Assembly (NCBI RefSeq): GCF_017654505.1 | Contig: NC_054555.1 | Coordinates: 5,758,835-5,822,834, forward strand | DNA: 64,000 nt | Source: Polyodon spathula | Taxonomy: Eukaryota > Chordata > Actinopteri > Acipenseriformes > Polyodontidae | Direction of reading: 5' to 3' | Shown: piece after piece, positions 1 to 12,200 of the stretch | Layout of the letters: each line of letters starts with the position of its first letter | How positions within the stretch are numbered: the stretch's first letter is position 1 | Position numbers and translations under genes: made by a program | The notes under the pieces: generated by a model | Seen by the model: the letters and a program-made list of their open reading frames with translations, nothing else | Databases searched by the model: none | What the model was told of the DNA's origin: nothing

Positions 1-1944
1 GTTATTGTTGGATTAGGTTTTAACTGCTGCTGCGCACAGTCCAAAGTAAACACAGGATTATCTGCTATGCATTAGTCTCCCATCTATAAGCCATACATCA
101 TGTATAGTTTTGTGTCAGTCACTCTGCTCTGTGAATTTGCCCTGTATTTTTGCTAAATTCAATTACATTAGTATGGTAACTGCAGGCAGGCAAACCATAT
201 TGTGGTTTCCACTTGAAAAAATGCTGTGGGCATTTACAGCACAAGGTTTGCTGGCAATATAAACCTTTTCTAGCAGGCTTTTTTAAAATGTTGCCTTCAA
301 GCTTTTCAATCTCAATACAGACTAGTTAGAGCAAGTTGTAAAGGAGGTGTGTGAGATGTTTCACTGTAAATCAACCAACCAATACTGAAATCCTAAACAA
401 TATAATTGATAGGACAAAAATGATTCTGCCCTCAGATGCATAATGGATTCGTACATATAGCCTTCCCTATGAAATGAAACTTAAAATGTATATGTAAAAA
501 ATGTATATCTATGCATATTTTCCTTTATATAAGTGATTTCAATGTAGACATAGCTACACAGGGCACAAAAAGGATAAATGCAATTGCCAAACATTAAAAT
601 TCTGTCTCTAATACTTTTCTTCTATTAAGTTTATTTGTTACATTAATCTTCGCTGAGGTCTTGCACTGTAAAAACAGTCACAAGGGAAATGTTAAGCCCT
701 TGAGAATAGCACAAAGAAATGAAATGCAAGTAAGCCATCGCTGGCTTTGGATCTATTACTATATTTTATTAAAGCAGCTAAAATTCCATCTTACTCTTAC
801 AGGAAAGTGCTCTTTCACTATATTCTTCAAACAGGGCAACTCAGTACAACTTCTGCTTTTTTTTTTTTTTTTTTAAATGAGTTAGAAAACCATTTTACTT
901 CTCCCCATTTACCAAGCACAACTCCCAAAGTCAGGGCTCCTCCAAGACCCTTGGGCTTGCTGACCAAATTTCATTTTCAGCTCTAGCTTATAACGCTCTG
1001 AATCAAAAATGGTTTTTATTACCTTGCCCTCTACAATTGTTTGTTTCCAGTACCCTCAGTGTGTCCCCCTTGCATTTGTAACCGCAGTAACTAATGCTAA
1101 CCATCATGGCTTAAACAAGATTTCAGTAGTTCAGGACAAAACCCCATAAGACAAAATTTGTAATAAATGATATTAATTTGATGATTATGGCATACAGTAC
1201 AAGATTAAACATTTGGCCTCACACCCATGTTTGAAGGTCCATTGTAATTGAAAAAAGGTAAACGTATATACTTATTTACGATTGACTGAAAGGTGGCATA
1301 ATGTGTGTGTGTGTACGTGCGAGTGTGCGTATGTGTGTGTATGTGCGTGTGTATGTATGTGGGGGTGGGGGTGGGGGTGGGGCACAATCCTTCCTCCCTA
1401 CTGAAATTAAATTTTTCTGTAAATGAAACTTAAACTGTTCATCTTGTTTATTCTTTCTGACACTTACAGATGAAGGGTTTAAGTGATGTTTAAAAATCCA
1501 ATGGTTGTTACTGTTATATAAAATTCCCCGTCAGGTTCCATGAATTAGCATGTTCTATTGTGAGTGATGTAAGTGTCAGGGAGATTGCAAGGTAACATTC
1601 ATCAGTCTCTAATGGATATTTCTACACTTTATTTTATAGCCATGGCAGGTCCTTCATCTGTTTTTAGGGGGAAGACTGAAGCCTTGATGACCCTCCTCTG
1701 CTCCTGTGATGCAAAGAGTCGATTGAAGTGCTTCATAGATGTATGGTTATGAAAATGCTGATCTATGGTAATGACATTTTGATAGTCCTTGTTTCTCCTT
1801 CTATTATATCCTTGCATAAAGAGGGTCTAATTCATGTCTTAAAGGCCCTGAGCTAGTTTATTATGCAGTGTATGCAGTGACAGTGCTCCCAATATGCAAT
1901 ATTCCCAGGCCCTCTTTCTCCAAAACTTGCTATTGCTGATAGAT
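1..1944. other. Intergenic AT-rich DNA, no gene seen
   Basis: Short open frames only, none with recognisable protein features. A T-run lies at about 858-874, and the GT/GGGGGT tract at 1302-1382 is listed separately. Confidence 0.6.
1302..1382 (+). repeat. (GT)n changing into (GGGGGT)n
   Basis: An imperfect GT microsatellite with interspersed TATG and GTGC units runs into three GGGGGT units. The G-rich end could form a G-quadruplex. Confidence 0.85.
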
Positions 1945-2039
1945 CCTCTCAGAACTACATTTCCCATCATCCCCCTGCTCATTGGTAATTCCATCTCAGT
2001 TACATATGTGAGCATGATGGGAAAGGGAGTTCTGAGAGG
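1945..2039. repeat. 95-bp foldback element (MITE-like hairpin)
   Basis: Left arm CCTCTCAGAACTACATTTCC and the reverse complement of the right arm, CCTCTCAGAACTCCCTTTCC, match at nearly all positions and continue through CATCAT. The inner loop is about 40 bases. This is a typical non-autonomous DNA transposon relic. Confidence 0.7.
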
Positions 2040-2604
2040 TCATGCGGGTACATGGGAAGCCATCTTGAGGCAGGGAATGCAATTTAAAAGTTTAAAAAGT
2101 GGTCAAAATGTAAAAAAATAATAAAAATAATAATAATTAAAAAAAATACACACACCTTACATAAACAGTTGTAGCAACACATGGGAAAATGTAACACAAT
2201 AAAATAAAAAGGTCCTTATGTGCCCTTTAATGCATCTCTTTATGCTATTTATCTATATGGCTTTATAATGAAGTTTTAACATGTTCACTGAGTTTAAGAA
2301 TTTAATGATAAAATACAAGTAATGTAATTCATTTGAAGAGTCTGTTTAATACCTAAAAAAAAATGTGCAGAGCCCATAAAGAACCTTGCAGAACACATGC
2401 ATGGTTGTACAGTAATTCAAAGTAACATTGCAGTTAAAATGGAAGGTTTTTTTAATGCCTACTCCATTACCATTAAAGACTGTACAGTATTTATCGAGAT
2501 TACTCATGACTTTGAGGTCATGTTGCATTGTACCCCCTGAAAATACATTTTACTCTCTCAGTGTTAGAATTCTAAGTGACTCTGCAACAGCTGTTGATGC
2601 TTAA

Positions 2605-2670
2605 TTCACCTCCTAGTCTCTGTAAGTCACTTTGGATAAAAGTGTCTGCTAAAGGACTAATTAATATATA
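2605..2670 (+). mobile_element. SINE/L2 3' tail fragment
   Basis: CTCTGTAAGTCACTTTGGAT continues as AAAAGTGTCTGCTAAAGGAC and then TAATTAATA. This is the L2-type 3' tail that many fish SINEs share; it recurs at 43100-43163. Confidence 0.7.
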
Positions 2671-4097
2671 CATCAGTCTAAAATGTGGCTGATCTGCACC
2701 GCCACACTGGAAGGCTGCATCAAGACATTGCAGGCTGTCTTCTAATCTCCCTGTTAAATGAGGAGGCGGGGAGGCGGTGGAGAGAAATGTTGCCAATTGG
2801 ATGGCTTTTCATTCCGTTTCATATTTTTAGGTGGTTTTAGAAAAACCAGGCCTATACATATTATACAATCTCCGTCATGATTGACACAACAACACATTGA
2901 ATCAGAGGCACAGACACAGCTCCTTCCCCAGCTTAAAAGGGAGGGGACTGATTTGCATGTTAGCTTCAGATATATCTGGCTAAATAAATATTTATTTTGA
3001 AAAAAACAGATTTGTTTTTCCAGGTTAAATTTTTTTCAGATTTAATTGCAAACGACAAAGATTGAACTAACTTGGAAATGCTGAAAGATCGTCTATTTTG
3101 TATGTTTCTAGCTGTTAGCTAAATGTTGATGCCAATTGTAAAATAAAGATTTAAGTTACATGTGTTTTTTTCACAGATTTATTTGCTAGATTCATAGATT
3201 TAGCATAAAAAAATTTAAAGACTGAAGTATTTTTTTTTTCCAGATTTAATTGTCATATTGATTTTAAATGTTGTATTTGTGATATGGGTTTTCAATATGT
3301 ATAAATTATATCTGAAAGTACACATTTTAAAATGTTTAACTCTGTTTTTGTTAATGTATTAAACTAAATCTAAAAAAGGAAGTTTTCATTAGTTAAATCT
3401 AGGAAAATTCAAGTTAAATCCAAGAAAAAACACCTGGTAAATATGTGTGCTTTTTTTTTTTTTACACTTTTTTACAATTTTACAGCACCCATGAGATTTA
3501 CAATTGTTTTTTTTTTTTTTGTTTTTTTCCAACAGATACACTGATACACCATAATTATCTTGTAAAATGCCTTTTCTCAAACCTTTAAGTAGTATTTACT
3601 ATCTTAATTACAAAAACACAATGGTGATTTTTTTTTTTTTTTTGGTGAAACTACTGCTTTAACACCATAGAAAATTAGGCTTCCTGTTTTTCTTTTCTTT
3701 CTTTTGTTTTGTCAAAGCTACTTTCAAATTAAACATAGCCAGCTTTCCCCTCTGGCTCATAGTCTTATCATAGTATCTGCAATGATGAATACTCTATACT
3801 GCCTAGAATTTCATTCAATATTGGTTCTTTGACGAGCACATCTGAGGAGCCAAATCTTCCAGGAACATTTACTCTTCCAGGAACATCTGCACATAACCCA
3901 AACCCTAACCTAAACCACAATTCTACCCCAAACCTTAACTTTAAAGATATACTGGAAACCCAAGACATGCATTACACTGCCTTTGCTATGTTCAGTGTTC
4001 TTCCATGTCTCAGTGTTATATTTTAAAACATACTCTTTTGAAATTTGTAATTGCACAACATGGGTCCTAAATCAACTGAGCAAAACATTTCTCAACA
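2671..4097. other. Intergenic AT-rich DNA with poly-T runs
   Basis: Several T-runs (about 3453-3464, 3507-3520, 3630-3643) and no gene. At 3855-3886 the unit CTTCCAGGAACAT is repeated twice. 3893-3916 is telomere-like (AACCCAAACCCTAACC) but degenerate. Confidence 0.5.
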
Positions 4098-4272
4098 TTT
4101 ACTCAGGAACGTTCGTCAAAAGAAAACAAAGTCTTGCAGTGTATCCAGATGACGCTCCCTCCTGCAACAATGCTGGTTTTCTGTTCCCACAATAGGACAC
4201 CCTATTGTTGCAGGAGGGAACATGAACTGAGTGCACTGTAATGTGTAGAAATATTGAATGTTCCTGAGTAAA
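4098..4272. repeat. Nested inverted-repeat element (MITE-like)
   Basis: Outer arms TTTACTCAGGAACGTTC (4098-4114) and GAATGTTCCTGAGTAAA (4256-4272) are complementary. An inner pair, CTCCCTCCTGCAACAA (4155-4170) with TTGTTGCAGGAGGGA (4205-4219), adds a second hairpin. The AGGAACAT motif also occurs twice just upstream near 3860, so the full element may be longer. Confidence 0.65.
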
Positions 4273-5304
4273 AGTTGAATAAAAGCCCCCAGTTTATTTA
4301 CCTATTGTATTATATGTAAATAAAAAAAAATACATTGTCTATGCTTGCCTTCTGACAAACAAAGGTTTTGATCAAAGACCTTTAAACGTAACTCCAAGGC
4401 TAGATTATGCCTGCACTATATATAATCATATTCACTGTGGTATAGTTTGCCATTGCAGTGCATTTCTTATTGCCAATATTAAACCTTGACAGAAGTTTTA
4501 TGGATTCTGCTGCATCCCATTGATACATTTTAATTACTTGACATGTATTTTAGCATATATCAATCCATGACTGATATATCGTAGATACTTCAGGGACTAA
4601 CACAGCATGCATATTTTTTTTTCTTTTTGATCCTCAACATGGGGTGATTTTAATAGCAAGAACCCATAACTTGTCTATATAACAGGGTGTCAATATGTAC
4701 AGTTCTTCATAAAAAAGAATCCCTCAAATGAACAGCATGCACAGAATTAGCTTTGTGTAAGAAACATGATTATTTCACCAGTTTTGTTTTGCACAGTAAT
4801 TTTTTTAATTTGACACATGTCCCTCTGCTATGCAATACCATGCTGTTTTCTATGCAATATCATACCACTTGTTTGTTTTTACCAGTTTATTATGCTTTGC
4901 CATGCTTTCAATTGAATATTCTACAATATGCTAAGCTTTCATCATGGTATACCACTTGCAATTCATTTTTATATGGGCCAGTGCATGTAAGTATTGAATA
5001 TTAATGACATATGTACCTTTACACAAGATGGAATAGACTTGTCTCCTGACCTGGCAAGGCAGCCCCATTCCCATTCTCTTTGGTCTTTGATAATTAGATT
5101 TTTCAAAATCTTATATGTGTGATGCCCAGTGAAGTGTACAGTTATTCATTATTATGTGTCTTCTAAAGTGTGGGTGTGTGGGTAGTGGATGTGGGAGGAC
5201 TAGATCAAACTGGCTCCAGAGTTTCATTTGGATTAGTGCTGTAGGTGTTAGAATGGTTTATATCAGGGAAGAATCACTAAAGATTAATTATTCTTATATG
5301 GGTT
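4273..5304. other. Intergenic AT-rich DNA, nothing recognised
   Basis: No coding, RNA or clear mobile-element signal. Short frames without conserved features. Confidence 0.5.
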
Positions 5305-6053
5305 TGTGACAGAAATATAATGAGTTCAGGTTGTAAATCTCCCTCCCAAAGGACGCTAAGTAGAGAAAGGGGAAGTCTTTGGACGAGCTGGGCTGAAAGT
5401 TTATTTCCAGGGTTGGGAAGTTGGTCAGCTTGGAAGAAGGAATGTATTGACCCGGAAGGTATACAATGTAGCAGCTGCAGGCAATAGAGACAGCTGTAAT
5501 CATTTACCAAGAGGTCGTGCGTGATAGCATAAAGGGGACGGGGGATCGTAAATCTTTTCCTTCGCTTGGTTTTGTATTGAGAATCTGGAAGGACCATGAG
5601 AGAAGCAGAGAAAGCATTGTAAAAGTATTTGTGAGTGTTTTGTTTGTTTGTTTGTATTTGTCTAGTAGCTCTCAGTGTTTGTGTATTTCTAGACAGCTAA
5701 GCACGTATCCGGTGCTGTTGACTTGGGCCAGCACAAGCCAGATCAGCATTTCACCACAGTCGCAAATAAACCTGTTATTACCCACCAAGAGCACTAATAC
5801 ACACACAGGACTGGTGACCATGTTTAGTATTGTGGGGCGGACAAAGTGTATATTATTTTACAGTTGTAAACCTGTTGTTATTAGCTCCGTGCATTACACA
5901 TTTTTGTGTATTGCCGGGACTTATTCTTTTGGTCACCAGACCCGGATTAAAAAATAGAAATAAATCTTTCCAAACCGGATTACAATGATCTGTGATTATT
6001 CCTGCACTGCATCACCTCTGCACCTGTTCACAATCACCAGCCACTTTGCCACA
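5305..6053 (+). mobile_element. Solo LTR of a retrotransposon (about 749 bp)
   Basis: Begins TGTGACAG and ends TTTGCCACA, so the ends are TG/CA with a short inverted repeat (TGTG/CACA). It contains AATAAA at about 5960 near the 3' end. The flanks GGTT and TGGTT suggest a short target duplication of 4-5 bases. No internal gag/pol reading frame adjoins it, so it is probably a recombined solo LTR of Gypsy or ERV type. The class cannot be fixed from the sequence alone. Confidence 0.6.
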
Positions 6054-8032
6054 TGGTTTTAGGAAACAATTCCTAACAGAGATCCCCAAAGAAAACGCAG
6101 AAGACAGCTAGCAGATTCACATTGTGTAAGTCAAACACAGAAATGTTGACACCAGGGAGAGTTGGGTCAATACTGTCAATCAGAATGCAGCAGAAAGACA
6201 GCCCTGGCAATTGAATAGCTAAATGCAATCCCGGCTCAGAAACATGGGCTCAAGTACTGAATACAGAAGTAAGGAGCAGGGGGTCAAGGCAGCTCTAGAA
6301 ATCAATACCTAAAGAGTGAGAATGGTTCTTAGAATCACAAACGGGGGCGTGTGAAGTCTGCAAGTGTCTGCCATCACAGTTTACTACTTAAGAAAAGTAC
6401 AGACTAATAAGAACATGCACAGTAAGTGTGATTGTGTGAAATTGACAGCAGTGAATTTACAGTGGAAGGATGTAGAAGGTGGTAAAATGTGAGTGAGGCT
6501 TATAAGATATGTCACAAAGATTTTTTGTGTCTGATGGAAGTCTATTTTACAGATGCACCCAGCCATGGCTATCCACTGTTCACTTTCCCTACTGTACTGT
6601 GTATATATATTCACTTCTGTCTTACCTACAAACTGTGATTGTTTTCAAGCACCCAGTCATCAGACAGTTTTGCACCCCAAACCTTTTACTCCTGGACCTA
6701 TTTTCAGATGCTTACATTCAGAGCCCAGGACCAGTTAATATGTTTCACCTTCAAATACAGTAGTCAACACAATTCATTCTGCCTCATTAGTTTTTTTCAC
6801 ACGTAACTCTTTTTCATAAAAAAAGCTTTCTGAATAGAAAGAATTATAATCACACCAACACTTAATTAATTGCTCCAAGAATTACTCTGACAATGCTTCA
6901 AAATATCACTAATTATGCTGAGAATTTCAGCCTTTAGAGCCACCTAAAACAAAGATCTCAAAGCACAGTGTGTTTCTTTAAATCTCAATATATTCCATTA
7001 ACAGAGCTTGAACGGTATTAAAAACAATGCACGAATAGTGGAAGGATTGTGGATTCATGAGTAATTTGTAAACTATGTTTCAATGAATTCTGGTACTTCT
7101 AATTGTAATATTTTGAGAAGGCTATTTGTGTAGCATGCTAGTTTTTTCATTTTTTTTTTATTAATTCTTTCAACAACAACAAAACAACTGCTGGGATATG
7201 TTCTGTCATGCACCACTTCCTGCCTTTCCCAGGTCTGCCTGGATCTGTTAGGGTTACATTGTCTGCACTGGACACACGTACTGATGGGGTAATGAATTTA
7301 GTAGCCTGCCTACAGGTAGTGGTTAATACACACCTCGCTGCCTGACTGATGATCATCTTTCATCTTTCAACACCAACATGCATGTCAACAGAACTACATG
7401 CCGGTACAGTAAAATACATTTTTGTCAACAGAGGCAAAGATCAGTACATGTAATTAGCAATCATGGATTTACAATCAATGCAAACGTATCGTTACTTTAT
7501 TGAAATTCTGTGGGTCACCTGGATCACTGTATTCCTTCATACGACATGCAGTGGCAATGAGAGATTTGCTACAAGCTTGTCTCAAGTCCAGAGGCACCTT
7601 GTATCCAATCCTCTGCCTGATTTCTTTTTGAGATTTGTAAAGGTGCTTTTGTTTTCTGCTGTTAACTGAGAGTTAAGTAACTAACCAAACTCAATTCACT
7701 TGAGACCTAGCCTAACAAGTGAATTAACCCACTATGTCACTTTCTGCAGGTCCCCCTTTTCTAGCTTGACATTATACTGACAAAAAGAAAGCAACACAAA
7801 AGGAAGCATGATGTGGAAAGGTTCCTATGGCAATTTTTTCCTTTGTATTTTTTTTTTTTTTTTGAGAGAGAGAGAAATGTTATAAAACCATTTCCGCTGC
7901 TAGTCAAGTCAATTGTGCACTGCACAAGAAATGAAAGAAGAGAAAGTAGGATAAAAATTAAACAATCCCTAATCTGGGTGTATCAAGCAGACAAAAATGA
8001 AGAAAGAGAATGAATTGAACACCTTGCCTACA

Positions 8033-8082
<50 letters not shown>

Positions 8083-8779
8083 TATATATATATATATATA
8101 TATACTTACATAATATTATTTCTTTCTGACGCATTGCAGCAGGAGGGCTACTCAGATAATAACAAGCAAGCTTTAGATTTCAAGAGCTAAATCTAGTCTG
8201 AGCAGTGTTGTAACCATCAGACTACGTGAAGTAGCTCTAATCATTCCTCTTTTCATTCTCTAGAGCAGACCAAGCTGAATGATCTGGTAAGTGGGGCAAA
8301 GACAATAATACAGTTTACCCTTGGCGAACGTAAGCCATTTTTATACAGTTTTAAAGGTTACTCCAATTTAAGTTGTAGGGCGCCTGCAGACATAAGTTTT
8401 ATTAGCTTAAAATGGCAATTTATTTTGTTCCCTCTCCTCTCCCAAAGCCCTGTCCTAGCTCCAGTGGATTAAGGCACCTCTGAACAAGGTCCCTGTGAAG
8501 GCAAACATGTTCAAGTGATAGTACAGAATCTCTATGCTTCCTGGATTTTGTAGCAGACACATAGTAGCGAAGCCTTAGCTAAAAGTTATTTAAATAATTA
8601 CCTGTATTATGATTGTGTGTATAGTTATTTGACATGTTACAATTTGCTTGTTTATTCATTTATTAGTCATAACAATATACACCTGTTCACATCTGCTATG
8701 TACACATATCTTTAATGTATTTGCATGACACTTTAAACTCTGGTGAGATCCCTTACCTAGATTTATTTATATTTGTTTT
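6054..8779. other. Intergenic DNA with one (TA)n tract
   Basis: No gene seen. A (TA)n microsatellite occupies about 8035-8104. A T15 plus GAGAGAG stretch lies at 7849-7875. Confidence 0.5.
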
Positions 8780-9238
8780 AATATTTAAAATCTCCAATTA
8801 TTTTACCCTGATTTTCTCCCAGTTTGGAATGCGCAACTATTATCATTTTCTCCTTCACCGCAGTGATTCCATATGTAACTCAGGGACTTGAGGCTCAGTG
8901 GGAGTCCTCCAATCCCACGAGCCAATCGGCGTCTTTTTACACCCAGGAACTGGAGAGTGGATGTCTGCAGGCTACTGGCCTCTGGAGGACAAAGATCAGC
9001 CCCCAGGCTCACTTGGAACCTGGCCTGTAGGGGTCGCTGCAGAGCGGTAAAGAGAAACAGTCTAAGCTGGATCCCACTTCCCCAAACACAGGAGTGCCAA
9101 TGTGGCACCACCCTGGAGTCCCTAGCAAAAATTGTCTGCTTTGCACAACCAGGATTTGAACTTGCAATCTCTGGTTGTATGATTAACCCTACATGCTAAG
9201 TGACAGAGCTTTTACCAGGTGAGCCATTTGGGGACCCC
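8780..9238 (-). mobile_element. tRNA-derived SINE
   Basis: Read on the minus strand it starts GGGGTCCCCAAATGGCTCAC with an A-box-like CTGGTAAAAGC and a B-box AGTTCAAATCC, the split promoter of a tRNA. A body of about 330 bases follows (with CTGCAGCGACCCCTACAG) and an AT-rich end near 8780. Family not named. Confidence 0.7.
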
Positions 9239-12200
9239 ATCCCTCTCTATGTATTTAAATTAAATTGTATTTAAACCTATTTATGTAATTCAATCAAAAA
9301 GCCTTGAAGAAATACTTTTTCTAAGCAATCACTTTGATACAAGGATAAAGGTTTTATTTATGACTTTCTACCTTGCTAAACTGCATGCTTTCTATTACAG
9401 TCCTACTCCTAACTCTTTGGCAGGGGTATATGTCTTGGTTTCAGAAGACTGTCGAAAATCGTCTTGATCGTAACATACTTCCACATCAATTCTGGTGCAA
9501 AGACTCAGTAACACTCTGCTCCCCTTGATTCTGTTCTTCCTTCTGTAATTGCGCATTACAATCAGACAGACTTCATACAGCATAGGCACATTTTAATAAT
9601 CTCTGTTATCTATTAAATTCTGCTGACTTCCCAGTGAATAACCCCATGATCAAGTTAGCTGTGGCCCATTACTATATTTCTGCAGACCATTGATTTTTTA
9701 TAATGGGTAGAATTATCTAGTCATCCATTTTAGACCCGCTTTAAACCAAGTGTTTATAGAACACATCTTGGAATATGCCAAACAGTAACCCTATTGGCCA
9801 TTTAATTGCTGAATGTTTTATACAATAGTATACACCATAACTATGTGCATTTATAGCAGTAAGCAGTTTTTGTTAGGCTACTTATAAATATCTTCCAGAT
9901 TTGTAAAGGTGTCATGTACCTATTCAGTTACCATCATAATTAGAAACGACACAGTCACATTGTATTTTTATTTTGTAGCACAGTAATTGTCCATTTAGGT
10001 GTGCATGAAGCCGAAATCCAGTCTCTGCGTTATATTGCAAAAAACACAGATTTCACTTTAAATGTTTAAATAATTGGTGTTTAACTCCTGTGGTATATCT
10101 TATAGTAGAGAGTTGACTTCCCCACCCCCCCCAACAATAATGTTACTAACAAGATTGCAATAATGTGCCGAGAGGAGTCTGGACTATGGATCCCAATGCA
10201 TTTGAGACTTTATTTGGGTGAATTGTTCAATTTGTCTCATGGTGAAACCAGATATTTTAAAAGTATGGTTTATGTATGTTTATTTAGAAATATGGTATTG
10301 CCAGATGTTCAAATGGAGTTTCCAGTTCATACAACACAGTGTACGAAAATGTTAGTAGAATCTATAATATCTGAACTAATCTTCTCTGTTCAATAATAAG
10401 CTAACGTTGATCACAGAAGATAAATGGTTAGGGAGGATAGTGACGGGTTACTGCAGTTGGCATTTGGGAGTATAACGTATTGGCATGTGTGTGACAAATT
10501 CCAGGTGACATCAGACAATCTTGTAGTCTACAATGCTTAGAAAATTAAGCGTCCATACATTTTGGAGGTTTAATACCTGTAAGATTTTCACTGTACAGTT
10601 TTCAAAAGAGGCAGATGGTAGTTTTTAGATAATACATGTATGTTACTACAGTACCTCCTTATATTTGGTTTAAGAAACAAATTGTTTTAGTTGATCAGAT
10701 GACTGGGGTCATGTCTTTGATTGGTTCAATCAATCCCTTTGTTTTCCTGGAAATCAGAAGAATGTAGGGGTTCGGGCTTAAACCATTAACTAGTCACAGG
10801 TTTAAAATGAAAGTGAGATGTGAATTCTTGCAGGACACCCGGTTAATACAAATTTGTTTCATCTTCCCATAAATGCATCTTCCCAACGATGCACTTGATA
10901 ATATTTTAATAAAAATGTCTCCAGCAATCATTTTATTGAATTGGGTTAGAAGAGGAAGTGTGTCGACATGATTTGTGTTATTGGACAGTAGGGACTGATC
11001 AATTGTATTGTCAACCATTATGTGTATAATAATAATGTGGACCTCACAGTCAGATACACCGATATGCAGTCTGCTTGAGGACAGTAGGGAACCAGGCCTG
11101 TGTTCCAGTTGTTTTGTGCACTGTCCTGTAACAAAAGTACCCATTATGAGATGTTCCATGGCTTGCTTGTGGCCTCCTTTTATGTGTGGGGTGTATTAGG
11201 TTACAGCTATAGTAAATTATTTATGAATTGTACACTTTTGTATTTCATGATATTCTGAAAGCAGTAATGATAGTTTGGCACTGTGGCAGTACAGAGACCA
11301 TGTGTATTAGAGCATCTAAATGTAAGAACACAAAGCCCTCAGGACTGAAGCTATCAGCGAATGATTGATAACTGCAATTATTTTACAAGGATGGTGTTCA
11401 ATATGTTTCTGACAGACAATAGGAACAGAAATAACAGGCCTTGTTCAATAGCGCAGCCTGCTAAGTATATCTTCTAATTATATATCATCTTTGTATCTCG
11501 TATTGCCTGTCATTTTCTGGTCATTAAGCCTTTTGGAATTTCAAAGGCTTTCATTTTCACAATGTGAAGCTGCTCCACATCTGGCTTAGGAAGATGAGAA
11601 AAACTAAATTATCAGGCAAAGCAACTTTCGACGATTCATAACAGGGCAGGCTGGCAACAGTAAGTAAACACATTTCTGTGTGGTTCCTGTGAAACCTCGC
11701 TCTTATAATAAACTGTAGCTAACACCGTAATTCCATAAACCCTAGCCATTTTGAACTTCCATTAGCTATACCGGATTCTCATGTGCAGTTAAAAGGACAA
11801 CATGTTATGGCACACAGTCTTTGTTTATAGTTATTGTACTAATGTTAGCATATTAGAACACAATGTAAATTATTATACATTTTTGTTCATTTATAGGTTG
11901 GTTAATATATAAAAACTAAATTAATTAATAACATCATCACAACAATTGGAATAGCAGTGGCAACATTTCCCAGTTACTGTAGTTTTTCTCCACTATAGAC
12001 ATGTCAGCACTATCTTGACTCCAGGTAAACAAAAAAGTCCTTGATTGATAGATAGTTCAATTACACAGACATAGCTACATGTGTGCACTAAGCTCAGAGT
12101 ACAAATATTAGGTAGCAATGCAAGAGGAAAAAAAAATCATTTTGCTAAGAGGTTGTTGAAAACACAATAACTTATTGTATATTCCTGTGTTTCCCTTTAA

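Noticed and set aside
5517..5957. 146-codon open frame
   Set aside because: Lies inside the solo LTR, low-complexity Ser/Leu-rich, no recognisable domain.
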